Under the pieces are notes generated by a model, which saw only the letters and a list, made by a program, of their open reading frames with translations, did not search any database and was not told where the DNA came from. A stretch of DNA of 64,000 nt from Salvia splendens. Taxonomy: Eukaryota > Streptophyta > Magnoliopsida > Lamiales > Lamiaceae. The stretch spans positions 6,364,001 to 6,428,000 of the forward strand of contig NC_056044.1 in the NCBI RefSeq assembly GCF_004379255.2, in the 5' to 3' direction. Of this stretch, positions 45,369 to 56,925 are shown in pieces. Both the position numbers and the translations under genes were made by a program. Within the stretch, counting starts at the first letter, position 1, and every line of letters starts with the position of its first letter.

Positions 45369-45620
45369 TTAGCATGTGAATGAAGCACCGAATTTTATGT
45401 CAAAGAAAATCCGAGCATAAGAAGGACAATTTAGTACTCCAATAATGAAGCAAGAGTGTGATGCTTGCTTGAGACCATAAAACGCTTTACACATCATGCT
45501 CAGACGAGGTTGTTGCATATATATTTCTTCCTCTATTCCTCCATTTAAGATTGTGTTATTCATGATGACCAGATGTGTGAATTCAATTTTTTTATCCATT
45601 ACTATCAACCTCAGGCAGAA
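45369..45620 (-). pseudogene. Copia RT fragment
   Basis: The minus frame contains ILNGGIEEEIYMQQPRL and KAFYGLKQASHS, the Copia RT signature ([19 protein letters not shown]). Only about 80 residues survive, with no element ends. Confidence 0.75.
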
Positions 45621-45628
45621 TCCACTCA

Positions 45629-45733
45629 TAATGTAGAGGTAATTCCCAGTTACAAGTAAATTTGTTATCATCTAATTGTATAATGTAGAGGTAATTCCCA
45701 GTTACAAGTAAATTTGTTATCATCTAATTGTGT
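45629..45733 (+). repeat. Tandem duplication, 52-bp unit x2
   Basis: taatgtagaggtaattccca... occurs at 45629 and again at 45681 with almost no difference, at the edge of the Copia RT fragment. Confidence 0.85.
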
Positions 45734-46419
45734 AAGGCTCTATTCTTCTAGACAATGAGCAACCAGAGCATGAGAAACAGAGAAAGTTAAGAGAGCGAAT
45801 ATTCACCTTTAGAGACTTCTATATGAAAATTAAAACCAGAAGCACCTGTAAGCCATATTTCAATGCTTTAATGATTTCGATAATGAAATCCAATTCTAGA
45901 TTTGAATTAATTCAACCACAACATTTATACTATATATTGGAGATAAAATCACCAACCTTCATCCTTTCTTTGGCTGGATCCTCTAATTGATTTTATCCCC
46001 TCTTTAACCTCAAGGCTTTAGTAATTCTTTTAATGGATAAAGAATCAACCATTTTATTTATATATATACGAGAACCGAAAGTATATATACAGATATATCG
46101 TGACTATCTTTCTGTGTATATAGTTGTTGTATGTGTTATATTTTTTTTATCGTGGATGTGAGCACACATATATAGGCAATGCAAGTCTCTTCATGAAAGG
46201 TGGTGTCCCTTCATATATAAACTTCCATGCATCAACCGACGTCTATATATTATAATGTCTTGATTTATCAAATAAACCAATTTATATAATATATACTCAA
46301 CCGCCGGTCGCCATGCATTATGCACATAACCGCCTATACATATATTTACATGCGGGTCAACCTTTTATTATTAACAGATGTGTCGGTTGGGAATTGTGGA
46401 TTAGTTTAGTAGTATAAAC

Positions 46420-47044
46420 TAGGGCTGGGGAAAAATATCGAAAGATTGATATATCGCTCGTATCGTATTGAAAAATATCGAAAAATTATCGGATTTTCGA
46501 TATATCGTAATTTTCGATACGAAACGATACCGTATCGTAAGTTTTCGATACGATAACGATATGAATTTCCTTATATCGCGATATATCGTTTTATATCGAA
46601 TATACGATACATATCGATATTTTCGATATATCGTTTTATATCGAATATACGATATATATCGAATATACGATATATATCGAATATACGATATATATCGATA
46701 TTTTCGATATATCGAATTTCGGTACGATATATCGAATTTCGGTACGATATATCGTTTATATCGAACATACGATATATATCGAATATACGATATATATCGA
46801 TATTTTCGATATATCGAATTTCGGTACGATATATCGAAATATCGATACGATAACGATATAGATATCCTCCATATCGAAAGTTCGATATATCGAAATTCGA
46901 TATATCGAAATTCGATATATCGAAACTTTCGATATATCGAAACTTTCGATACGATAACGATATGAAATTCTTTCATATCGATATTTTCGATACGATATAC
47001 GATACAACGTTTTCGATACGATATATCGTATCGACCCACCCCTA
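46420..47044. mobile_element. hAT-like MITE made of CGATATATCG palindromes
   Basis: Ends TAGGGCTGGGGAAAAATATC and (inward) TAGGGGTGGGTCGATACG. A perfect 8-bp duplication GTATAAAC flanks it (46412-46419 and 47045-47052). Nearly all 625 bp consist of cgatatatcg, tatcgaatatacgata, tttcgata and related self-complementary units. Long open frames therefore exist on both strands and encode RYIE/YDIYR-type repeats; they are not genes. Confidence 0.9.
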
Positions 47045-48198
47045 GTATAAACTAATTAACTCTTTCTCACAGTTCCACCGTAACACACATGCACACTTAT
47101 ATTATATACATATGTATAACAATTTTTTATCCATTAATATACATATGTACAATAATTCCACATCACATACATGCACATATTATATTATCATAATTAGAGG
47201 TAAGAAATAAGAGAGGAGTGTTATCAATACACCCGATTCTAATCCTTTAATCGAGACTAATCCTTAAAATTAAACCAATAGTTACATAGGTCACATAACA
47301 ATATAAATATTCTTAGATTCTCCCACTTGACCTTTGTATCGTCTTGATGGTTTAGTTACCATAATGCGCACTTTTGTATCCAGTTCATAAATCCTTTAAA
47401 TACCATATAAAATTAGAATCGATCGAATCATGACGGTCACACATCACAAACTAATTCTAACTTTATATTGTCCTTTCATTGAGTGATCCTTTATTCTCAA
47501 TTTATCATATGTTATCTAAAAACCATAAAGTATACATACTATAATGATAACATATTTAATAAACAGAAACACAACTTTAATTGAATTCCAAGTGGCTTAC
47601 ACTTTATGAGCACAATATAATTCGCAAGCAAGGCTTTCTCTATAATACCCATATGCTTTTCATGGTCAATAAATATTTGGGTGATAATCCTTTATTTAAC
47701 GGATCTGCTTCAATTATATTAGTCCTTATATGCTCAATGGACACTTTATGTTTATGTACTTCTTCATTTACCGACAAATACTTCAACATCATACATATCA
47801 CCTTTCAAGCACTTATCTTTCCTTTAGAAGAAGATTTCTGCGAAATTATCACAATAAAATCTCAGCGGCTTAGCGATAATGTTACAGTTCCAAGTCCCGG
47901 GATTAAATTTCACATTCACTTTTCATGAACTTTGGCCTCAAAGCATGCCAAATTCAACTTTCATAGTAGAAATAGCAATGACAAACTATTTTCCACTTTT
48001 CCATAATATTGTTCCCACGACTTAAAGGAACAAATAGCCAAACGTCAATTTTCTACCATTGACGCATCCGACTGAATCTGAATATCCAATGACTTTTAAG
48101 TCATCGGATCCCCTTTATAGAAGTATGTGCTCTTTGGTGCCTTGCAAGTACCCGAGGACTTTCTTTGCAGCTTTCCAATGGTCCATTCTGGGATTACT

Positions 48199-48990
48199 TT
48201 AATATCGACTCAACATACCAACAATAAAAGTAATATTCGGTCGCCTCCATGTTTGAACATAGTTCAAACTCCCAACCACTGATGCATATGGAATTCTTTC
48301 CATTTCCTTATGCTCCAATTCACTTTTTAGGACATTGTCTTCCTTCTGAATTGAAGCTATCCTTATAGAGCAATTTTCCATTCTATATCTCTCTCAAATT
48401 TTATTGATATATCTCTTATGAAACCAATTCAACGATCCTTGTGATCTGACTCAAAATATTTCTATTTCGATCACTTTTATGACATATCTCACTCATATCT
48501 TTCTCAAATTTTATTGATATATCTCACTCATATCTTTCATTTCAAAATCCTTATGTTCCAATTCACTTTTAGGACATTTCATTTTACTGAACTTGTCTCC
48601 CTTCTGAATTGGAGCAATCCTTATAGAGAGATACTATTTATTAACATCATGTAACATACCCATATCATTTGCAACAAGCAAAATATCATCAACATATAAG
48701 ACTCAATTTATAAACTTGCTCCCACTGATTTTTACATAGATACATCGATCAATAATGATCTCTACAAAATCAATGACACAATGGTATCATTAAACTTTTA
48801 AAATACCATTCCCAGGAAGCTTACTTTAGTCCATATATTGACTTACTCAGCTAACATACTAATTTTCCTTTTCATGTGGTCACGAATCCTTCAGGTTGGT
48901 CCATATATATTTCTCTTACAGTTTCTCCATTCAGAAAGGTGGTTTTTTCCATCCATTTGGTGCAGCTCGTGATCATAATAAGCCACCAAA
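48199..48990 (-). pseudogene. Copia RT/RNase H remnant
   Basis: Successive minus-strand pieces are LRIILALVAYYDHELHQMD, KTTFLNGETVREIYMDQ, PEGFVT and later PYASVVGSLNYVQTWRRPNI..VGMLSRY. They follow Copia order, but frameshifts and stops lie between them. Confidence 0.75.
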
Positions 48991-50730
48991 GCCAAAATAA
49001 TTCTTAAAGAATAGTCACTTTTCATGGCTCATTGGAATGAGTAAATATTTATCACGGTTTATGTCTGATACGCTCGGATTTTGCACGGTTTTAAGGCCAT
49101 TATTTGACCCGTTTTGAATATCAAAGTTGCATTACATGTCCATTATTTGCATATTTTATCTATTTTGGTATGTTGACATGTTTTGTGAGAAATGTGCATA
49201 TTTGAGCCTAAAAAGGGAGTCAAAAGGCGAAGTAAGAAATCTGGAGATTCTGGGAGCATCCAGCAACCACTGCAAGATCGCCGACGTCCGTCGGCGCCCA
49301 ACGACTGCCAAGTCTGTAGCAGCCCACTCCGGGAAAGCTGTGCATGGAATGAAGACCGCCCAGTGACCGCTGGGCAACGTGCGACGACCGCTACAAAGGG
49401 TCCAGAAAGTTACGGGATGATAGCCGGCGACCGTTGAAACAAGCGCATCGATCGCCGCCCAAGAGTCAGAGGCCTCAGACCAACCCATACCGACCGCTGG
49501 GAAAAAGCGGTGAGCAGAATTTTCCCTACTTTCTCTCCAAGATTTACCTTATTTTGCAACCCTTTTTCCTTATTTGAAGGGGGCGATTTCTCCCCGATAA
49601 ATAGCCCCTAAAGCTTCATCATTATCATCCTCTCTTTGCAACATATTTTTCAATGGTTAAAAGTTAGAGTACTTCATTGTGCAATGAGTTGAAAAAGGAT
49701 TCAAGATCATCAAAGCGACAAGGATTCAACCTCTGGGTTTATTTGCTTCAGTTTGATGTTTTCATTGTCTTCCCTTCAATCTATGTTTTTAGATTATTCG
49801 ATCATGTGTAACTAAATTCATAGGATTCTAGGGATGTGTTAGTAATGACTTTGGTTATACAATTCTTTTTTCTATTTAATATCCGTTTGTTCTTACTTTG
49901 TTTCTTCCCTAAGTTGTTGGATAATGCTTCACGTTTGAGTGACACATTCTGTGATGAATTAATATAACTTGCTACATAATCGTGAGAGGAGGTTGGCCTG
50001 TTAGGTCCACTTAATAGACACTATAATTAGCTTCCTTTAAAACGACACTTTTAATTGAGAGTGAGGACTTTTCAAGGGTCTTAGGAGCTTTTAGGAGTTA
50101 CGTATTTAGGATTGAAAACCCTAATGTTTGTAACCAACGTTTGCATCGCATGAGCATAAACTAGTCGACTCGTTCTATCAAAGTAAGAACTGTGCTAGGA
50201 TATTATCGTTGGAATTTGTATAACCATAACTGTGAATGCACATCCCTGGAATTCCCCTTATCTCTATACTTTTATCTCTGTGATCTATTTGCAATTAGTT
50301 GTTTATTGCTTTCAAATCGTTCTCTGTTTTCAAAAATTCAAAAATATTTCTGTTCTCCAAATAGTAATTGAGTTTTAGTAGAGGGTAGCAAGCCTGTGAT
50401 TGTTTTCCCCGTGATCGATATCAGGTACTAACCTTTAGCTATACTATTCCTACTCTGTATACTTGCAGGTATTTATAGTGCTAATAAAAAGTGCATTTAG
50501 TTTTTGGCGTCGTTGCCAGGGAATACATTCACTTTGTGATTGATATCTTCAAACGGACAATTTTACTACTTTGGATTTTAATTGCTTTCTGTTTTATTTT
50601 TAGTTTAATTTGTTTTTGTTTTTGTTTCTTTCAGGTTGTGTAAGCGAACGCGTTCTGGAAAGAACATCTTAGAACCCTCGATCCCGAACTTGAAAAGACC
50701 CGAAGGAAAATAAGAAGTGAGCAAGGATCA

Positions 50731-51653
50731 ATGGCAGACAGAACAGAGCTAGAAAGACTTCAAGCCATGGTCAAGACACTGATGGATGAGAGAGATACGG
50801 AAAAGGCTGCCCGCGAGGCGCAGGAAAAGAAGGATAATGAGATAGTGCCCGTGATGCACATGTTCAATCACGGGAATATGATTACTTTTCCCGAAGGCCC
50901 TCGTATTGATGCTAACAATTTTGAGCTGTGAATGCCCCTTATACAAAGGGTTGATCAGTTTCCTTTTGCAAGCAGGGCCACAGAAGATGCCAACCACCAC
51001 CTATCGAAGTTCGTGGAAATCGCCAACACTCTGAAATTAAATGGTGTCGACAACGATGCCATAAGGGTAAGACTCTTTCCCTTTTCTTTAATTGATTCTA
51101 CTAAAGAGTGGTTTGAGTGTGTTCCCACAGAACAAGTCTCCACATGGAAAGATATAGTGGTTGTCTTCCTAGACAAGTACTACCCGCCAGGCACTATCTT
51201 AAAGCTCAAGAGTGAGATCTTCCAGTTCATACAATGCCCCGACGAGCCCCTCTATGAGGCATTTGCTCGTTTCAAAGGCCTCCTTCGCAAGTGCCCCAAC
51301 CACGGTTTCACCGTGGATCATCAGGTAGGAATCATTTATAATGGATTTAATGAAAAAGTATGTGCTATGTTGGATTCAGGGGCAAATGGAGGATTCTTGC
51401 GGAAGAGTGGACCGGATGCCATGGCAGTGATTGAGGAAATCGCCACCAACAGCAGAGGGTGGTCGAAAGAAATGCACAACTCAAGAAGAGTGGCGGCCAT
51501 AGAGGAGGCCGAAGAGAGTTCTTTCGCTAAGGAATTGGCCGAGCTTAGAGTTCGGGTTGACCAAATGGACACGTCTAGAAGAGAGGATCCGGCTCCACCG
51601 ACATTCGTCATTCCGGTCACCAAACCCGACGTTTCTCCCGCTCCTATGGAAGA
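50731..51653 (+). pseudogene. Athila-type gag, first part, interrupted
   Basis: It starts MADRTELERLQAMVKTLMDE at ATG 50731. A TGA at 50929 interrupts it, and the same frame resumes at once (MPLIQRVDQFPFASRATED). Athila gag hallmarks are FVEIANTLKLNGV, IRVRLFPFSL, KEWFECVP and YNGFNEKV. At 51653 it is cut by the solo LTR and continues at 53055 (DVNYVQQGGGPN). Non-functional. Confidence 0.8.
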
Positions 51654-53049
51654 TGTAACATCCCTGACCAAAAGTGTGCATAAATTTATATATTTGCTTA
51701 TTAATTGTATTGTACTAATTTTAGTATAATAGATAATAATGTTAAGTACAATTACTAGAGATTAACATAAGTAAACAAATATATGCAGATGTATATATAA
51801 TATCTCTCGTATGTAAATACACGTAATACACGTAATATATGTAGTTTTGATTCTTGAAAGTTTGAAAAATAAATATTCCATATAAATGTGTATCAGTCAG
51901 TGTGTGTATCAGTCAGTGTATGTATCAAAAGAGAGTGTAATTACATATATGTGTGTGCATGGATCTATATGTACGAGTACAAGCTTATTTTATAGTATGA
52001 GATTTTATTACATGATGTATATGTTTACTACTCCTATTAATAAATATATATATAAAGTAAATAAAAGAAGGTTAGTCATCAATATTAAATACGTGGCCTA
52101 GTTGCAAGATTAACACCTGTCTATATTATATATCTTCTGAATCCCAACATATGAGTTATATTGGTGACTCCAATATTTAATGTCAGGGGGAGTTTTCCTA
52201 AAACGGACTACAAAGACTACTGAATTCATATACACATCATTATTCTTCTTAGAAAAAAAAGAGTAGAGAAAAAAAATAGAGAAGAGAGGAAGAAGGAGAT
52301 ATGCGAAGAGCCAAGTAAATATCCAGGAATGAAAATGGGAAATAAAAATAAGGAGCTCGGAAAAATTTTCATATCAAAGGTGGGTATAAATCACTCTTTA
52401 ATTTTATATATATTACATAGTTGATTGTTATATGTTAGATTGGAGTGAATATTTGAATTGTATAATATGAATCTAATATAGTTATGTGTTATTTGAAATT
52501 ATTTCGTGGAATATGATATGGACTGGGATTGTTGCAATGGATATGTTTTACATATGATATTAGAGTTAAATGAATTATTTGACTAAAAGAGGATTTGTGA
52601 CTGTCTTGCCCTGAGTCTGATATCAATGGCAATGGACCTACAGGTCATTTACAATGGCAATGGACCTACGGGTCATATATACAATGACAATGGGCCTACG
52701 GGTTATATATACAATGGCAATGGACCTTCGGGTTATATATATATATGTACAAAGGCAATGGGACCTACGGGCCGTATACAATGGAAATCTCGGGCAGATA
52801 CCAGACTTGATTTGTCACAAAATAATAAATTGAAAATAAAGGCATGTGCATATGGATATGAAACTGTTGATGAGATTTAATGTTTATGGTTATGTGTGTT
52901 AATGTAGAATATTTGTAAATAAGCTAATAAATGATGGATTTTGTAAATATGGTATGTGGATGGTGATGTAATTAGTATATGATTTCTTTACTTAAATTTG
53001 TAATTGTTTATTATAAGTATATATGCCCAAGAGAGGTTGGGGTTTGACA
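51654..53049. mobile_element. Solo LTR (1396 bp) with GAAGA duplication
   Basis: Begins TGTAACATCCCTGACC and ends GGTTGGGGTTTGACA (TG...CA). GAAGA flanks it at 51649-51653 and 53050-53054. Removing it and one GAAGA rejoins the Athila gag frame. The TGTAACATCCC start is typical of plant Gypsy chromovirus LTRs (family knowledge). No internal retroelement genes, so the rest was lost by LTR recombination. Confidence 0.85.
52624..52790 (+). repeat. Tandem array of about 30-bp units in the solo LTR
   Basis: About five imperfect copies of acaatggcaatggacctacg plus ggttatatat. One frame reads NGNGPTGYIY repeats, but the stretch is LTR sequence, not a gene. Confidence 0.8.
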
Positions 53050-53636
53050 GAAGATGTCAACTATGTGCAACAAGGAGGCGGTCCCAACAAGGCAGCAACA
53101 CGAGTGGCGGACATAAACAAGAAGTGGGTCGCCAAGCAAAAGAAGGACGAAGGCAGCACCTCCGGAGTGAAAACTGGGGACTGCTCGACTCCCAGCGGAC
53201 CGCCGCACATCCCGTAGCGGCCCGCCACTGGATCACAGAATGGGATCTGCCTGACACCTAGCGGACCACCGCACACCCGCAGCGGCAAGCCACTGGAGAA
53301 GCAGAGGCGCCCGCCAAACAGGAACTCATGCGGCACAACGGGATTGTACTCCCTTTCAGCCGAGGAAGTACTTCAAGCTTGAAGAGCAATTCAAGCATTT
53401 TCTAAATATGTTTTGTAAGGTCCATACTAACATCCCTCTCGTTGAATCGTTGCAGGAAATATCTAGGTACACGAAGTTACTAAGGGAGACCGTGATGAGA
53501 AAGAAGAAGCCTACAAAAGCCGACCTTAAGTTGTCTCACCATTGCAGCGAGATCATCCAAAGGGGGAGGGCAGTGAAACAAAGAGATCCCGGTCAATTCA
53601 TAATTAGGTGTTCAATTTGAAAAGGAAAAGTGGACA

Positions 53637-54338
53637 ATGCCCTTTTGTGATTTAGGGGCTAGCATCAACCTTATGCCGCTGAAATACAACGAAAAGCTCA
53701 ACATCGGACCTCTCAAGACGTCGGATGTGATCATAAGGTTGGCCGACAACACGACAATCAAAACAGTGGGCATGATTGAGGATGTCTTGGTAAAGGTAGA
53801 CGATTTTATCTTCCCTGTTGACTTCATTATACTTGATATGAAATTAGACAAAAATGTATCTCCAATCTTAGGCAGAGATTTTCTAGCCAAATACAAAGCT
53901 CTTATCGATGTAGTTAGATGCGAGATCACGATTAGAGACAATTACAGCCGCTCCACCTACAAGATAGAGAGTGAAATGCTTAAGTATGAAGATGCGCAAC
54001 AAGCCAAGATGGAGCGTGAATGCAGGGCGGTCATGATGATCGAAACGTCTAAGCCTTTTAGGCTATTAGAAGGGGAGGATTCTTCTAACCCTTCTATTTT
54101 TATTGTCCATACTATTCCTCAAGTTCCTAAAAAGAACAAACCTAAGCATGCTAAACCTCCCTTGCAGGAGAAGCCTAAGAAGAAGAAGAAGGACAAGAAG
54201 AAGCCACCAACTCTAGCTGATCCCGAAGTCTATGTGATCAAGAACTCGAACGGAAAATACAAATGGTGGAGAAAGATTTGCAACAAAATGGTTTCGTTCG
54301 CAGTTTTCAACACTAGAGTCGTTGATCCGCCCACTTAG
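53637..54338 (+). pseudogene. Athila-type aspartic protease and linker
   Basis: FCDLGASINLMP is the Athila form of the retropepsin active-site strand, with L in place of the T of D-[ST]-G-like motifs. ADNTTIKTVGMIEDVLVKV and SPILGRDFLAKYKALIDV are the rest of the fold. A Lys/Pro-rich linker (KKKKKDKKKPPTLADPEV) and VVDPPT* follow. RT does not follow, so this is a remnant of a polyprotein even though the frame is open for 233 residues. Confidence 0.8.
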
Positions 54339-55235
54339 TTGGGCCACTTCAAGTCGAGCCAACGACTTTAACAAAGGCGCTTGTTGGGAGGCAATCAAAT
54401 TTGTTTTTTATTTCCTTCGGTTTTGTATATCTGGTTTTTCCTTTGATTTTCGTGCATTTTCTATGCACATAAAAAAATTTAACTCGTAGCAGCCGCTGCG
54501 CAATCCACAGCGGTCGCTACCGATTTTACACGTGTGCAGGATCAGGTCGGGCCCTAGGGCGGGCTGGAGGAACTGTTGTGCGGGCCACAGCGGCCCGTTG
54601 GAGGTGCGTTGTATTCGCAACACGCGCAGTGGTCGCTGCACGTCTCGCAGCGGTCGCCACGGAGATGTCAGTGACGCATTTTTGCCTATATAAGGTGAGT
54701 TTTCTCTCATTCTTTCCACCATCTTCTCTAATTCTCTCTTGCACACGACCCCAACTACAAATTATCACTAAATTCACACACCCACACTCTCATTCTCCCT
54801 TTCCATTACAAATTTCAAGCTTTCATCGTCCAATTCTCTCTAACTCAAGGTATGAATCCTACTTTTAATTTCTGAGTTTTGATTGAATCCTTCCATGGAT
54901 TTTACTCTTTCTTGATGAATTGTTCGGTTGAAAAGCATGTTTTAGTATGGGGGATGAGTTTGATAATGTTTATAATTATTTTTCATGGTTAGATTTTGCA
55001 TAGGGTGGTGAATTGTTGATTTTTGTTGGTGAATTCCCTCTTGTTCTTAGTGTTTATATTTTGCAATCATGTTCATAGCATTGTGAGGCTATTATTACTT
55101 CCATGAATTGCAATACATGTGTAGTTATAGAGATTGTTGATTTGTGTTGATTTTGTTGATACGTCTCTGCATGGATTCAGTTCGATCCAATTTATGTTAA
55201 GTTGTTATACTTTACCCTTTTAATTGTGGATTTAT

Positions 55236-55424
55236 GCTTTAAAGACTACAACGTATATGCTTTAAGAACAATGCTTTGTACTCCGCTACAGGATGGTGTA
55301 GTGGAAAGGTGGAATCGTACATTAATGGAAATGGTTAGAAGTATGTTAAGATTTTTTTTTGCGACGCGATGCGTGACCATGTTTAACATGAGACGTATGA
55401 ATTGTAGCACCAAAACTGCCCACT
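55236..55424 (+). pseudogene. Copia integrase fragment, opposite orientation
   Basis: LCTPLQDGVVERWNRTLMEM, then VRSML, is the Copia integrase C-terminal motif (PQQNGVAERRNRTLMDMVRSM-like). It lies on the plus strand while the neighbouring gag is on the minus strand, so a rearrangement or a separate fragment is implied. Confidence 0.75.
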
Positions 55425-55489
55425 AAGTATTATTAGGCTATTCGATAAGATTTAATTTAAAGTAAACAAAACCGTTATGTTCAACTTTC

Positions 55490-56100
55490 TTATCGAACCA
55501 AGCCTTCCTTTTAGGACAATCTTTCCTGATGTGTTCTATTTTCTTGCAAATGAAACACTTCTTTTTCTTTATGGATACGCTTTTCCGGACCTTTCAGAAA
55601 AGATTTATCCTTCCTTTTGTCCTACTTAGTTTTCCTTTACTGGTGCTTACACCTCCAACACCTATGATATTCGCAACTTGATAATTTATCTTCTTTAATC
55701 TCCCTTCATTTTAAACCAACATAGCCTTTAATTATTTAAATGTCCCGTTTATCTTTAATGGTGTTATTATTCACTTGGAACTGGCTAAATTTAACATGTA
55801 GGGAGTTTAAGATAAATTTTTGGCCGACAATTGCTCATGAACCTCCATTCTCAAGGTCGTTAACTTTACTGTCGGTCAAGTTAGACATGTTTGTTACATG
55901 ATCATGAATCGATTGAGACCAGTCAAACTTCTTTGTAGTAATTATGCTTCTACATTTTGACTTATCAGCCAAACTTGATCGAGAACGCTCTTTAATTTTC
56001 TTAATGAATTCTCTTGCATTTTCTGTCATGGGCAAAGATGACCTCAAATTTTCTGCCATTGTCATTCTCATAAGGCTCAACCTGTTTGATCACTCACAAG
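55490..56100 (-). pseudogene. Copia gag fragment
   Basis: The minus strand reads MTMAENLRSSLPMTENAREF, IKKIKERSRSSLADKSKC and IHDHVTNMSNL (UBN2 gag). After frameshifts comes a knuckle CFICKKIEHIRKDCPKRKA near 55490-55560. It belongs to the degraded 47-57 kb Copia. Confidence 0.75.
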
Positions 56101-56925
56101 TCTCACATTGAGATTTTTAGTTACAGAGTGACATCTATAATGGTTGAGGATTCCTCTTCTGTTAGTATGACATGGTCCAATATCTTTACACCCAACGTAA
56201 GCCGAATCTATTCGGACCATTCTTCATAATTTTTGCCCATTAATTTAATGACAGAGTTAGCATATGCATACAAATTTTATAAAGATGCAACATTTATACA
56301 TGCTTATCTATACGTGCTTGAGTTCTTTAACATAGATTCATAAACAGTAATAAAACTTTAAATAACATGCATTCAAGTAACCTTTGGGTAATACTTATGC
56401 TAAATATATACTTTAATAATTAATCAAACTAAACATATATCAAATAAGCATGTTGCCTTTGAGTGTACATATTAAATGACACATGAATAAATGATTAATC
56501 CACTTCGTATATATTAACTATATATAATGATCCACCTTTGGGTGATCTCCCAGTATATAGATAATAAAATAATTGATCAATCAAATTCTTATGTCATTTA
56601 TATCATCTCTATAATCATGATTAATTAATTAACATTTATCATTTTCAATAAATAAATGCAATATAACAAGACCACTTTGGTGATAAACAAGTTATATATT
56701 ATTTAAATATTGAAATCTTTAATGGTAGAATATCCTTATGTTATTTTAACATTTCATAAAATAATTACCCAACACACAAGCGGAAGCATATTAACCAAAA
56801 TCGAAAAATACAAGACCATTCAAATTTCGATTTTGAAATCACATAAATGGTGAATTAACCAAATCTGGATTGGCTCTGTTACCAACTAATTCACCTGATT
56901 CTAATCCTTTAATCGAGACTAATCC

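Larger units (their letters stand above)
49062..55200 (+). mobile_element. Athila-like Gypsy element (partial), nested in Copia
   Basis: An LTR-like region from TGTCTGATACGCTCGG (49062) to about 50496 is followed by PBS tggcgtcgttgcc (50505), gag (50731 onward), an aspartic protease (53637-54338), then cttgttgggaggcaatc (54380) and a leader-like ttctctcattctttcc (54700). RT, integrase and the 3' LTR are absent, so a large deletion occurred. The right boundary near 55200 is approximate. cagcggtcgc-type GC-rich blocks recur in the LTR, gag tail and after the protease. Confidence 0.65.
47231..56925 (-). mobile_element. Degraded Copia element, split by an Athila insertion
   Basis: A 33-bp block (accCgattctaatccttt...) occurs at 47231-47263 and again at 56893-56925, probably LTR remnants. 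Next to the right copy a PBS-like ttggtaacagagcc (minus) is present. Next to the left one a purine tract aaggtcaagtgggag (minus, about 47315-47333) is seen. Minus-strand gag lies at 55.5-56.1 kb and RT/RNase H at 48.2-49.0 kb. The middle is replaced by another retrotransposon. Exact ends are not fixed. Confidence 0.55.

Noticed and set aside
46419..47039. Long open frames on both strands (165 and 206 codons) rich in RYIE / DIYRIYDIYR
   Set aside because: They are translations of CGATATATCG palindromes in a hAT-like element; being open on both strands follows from self-complementarity.
52626..52880. Gly/Pro/Tyr-rich repeat protein
   Set aside because: Lies in a solo LTR and consists of a 30-bp tandem repeat; no gene context.
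53011..53336. Overlapping open frames on both strands near 53.0-53.3 kb
   Set aside because: GC-rich tail of the Athila gag; frames overlap each other and match nothing.
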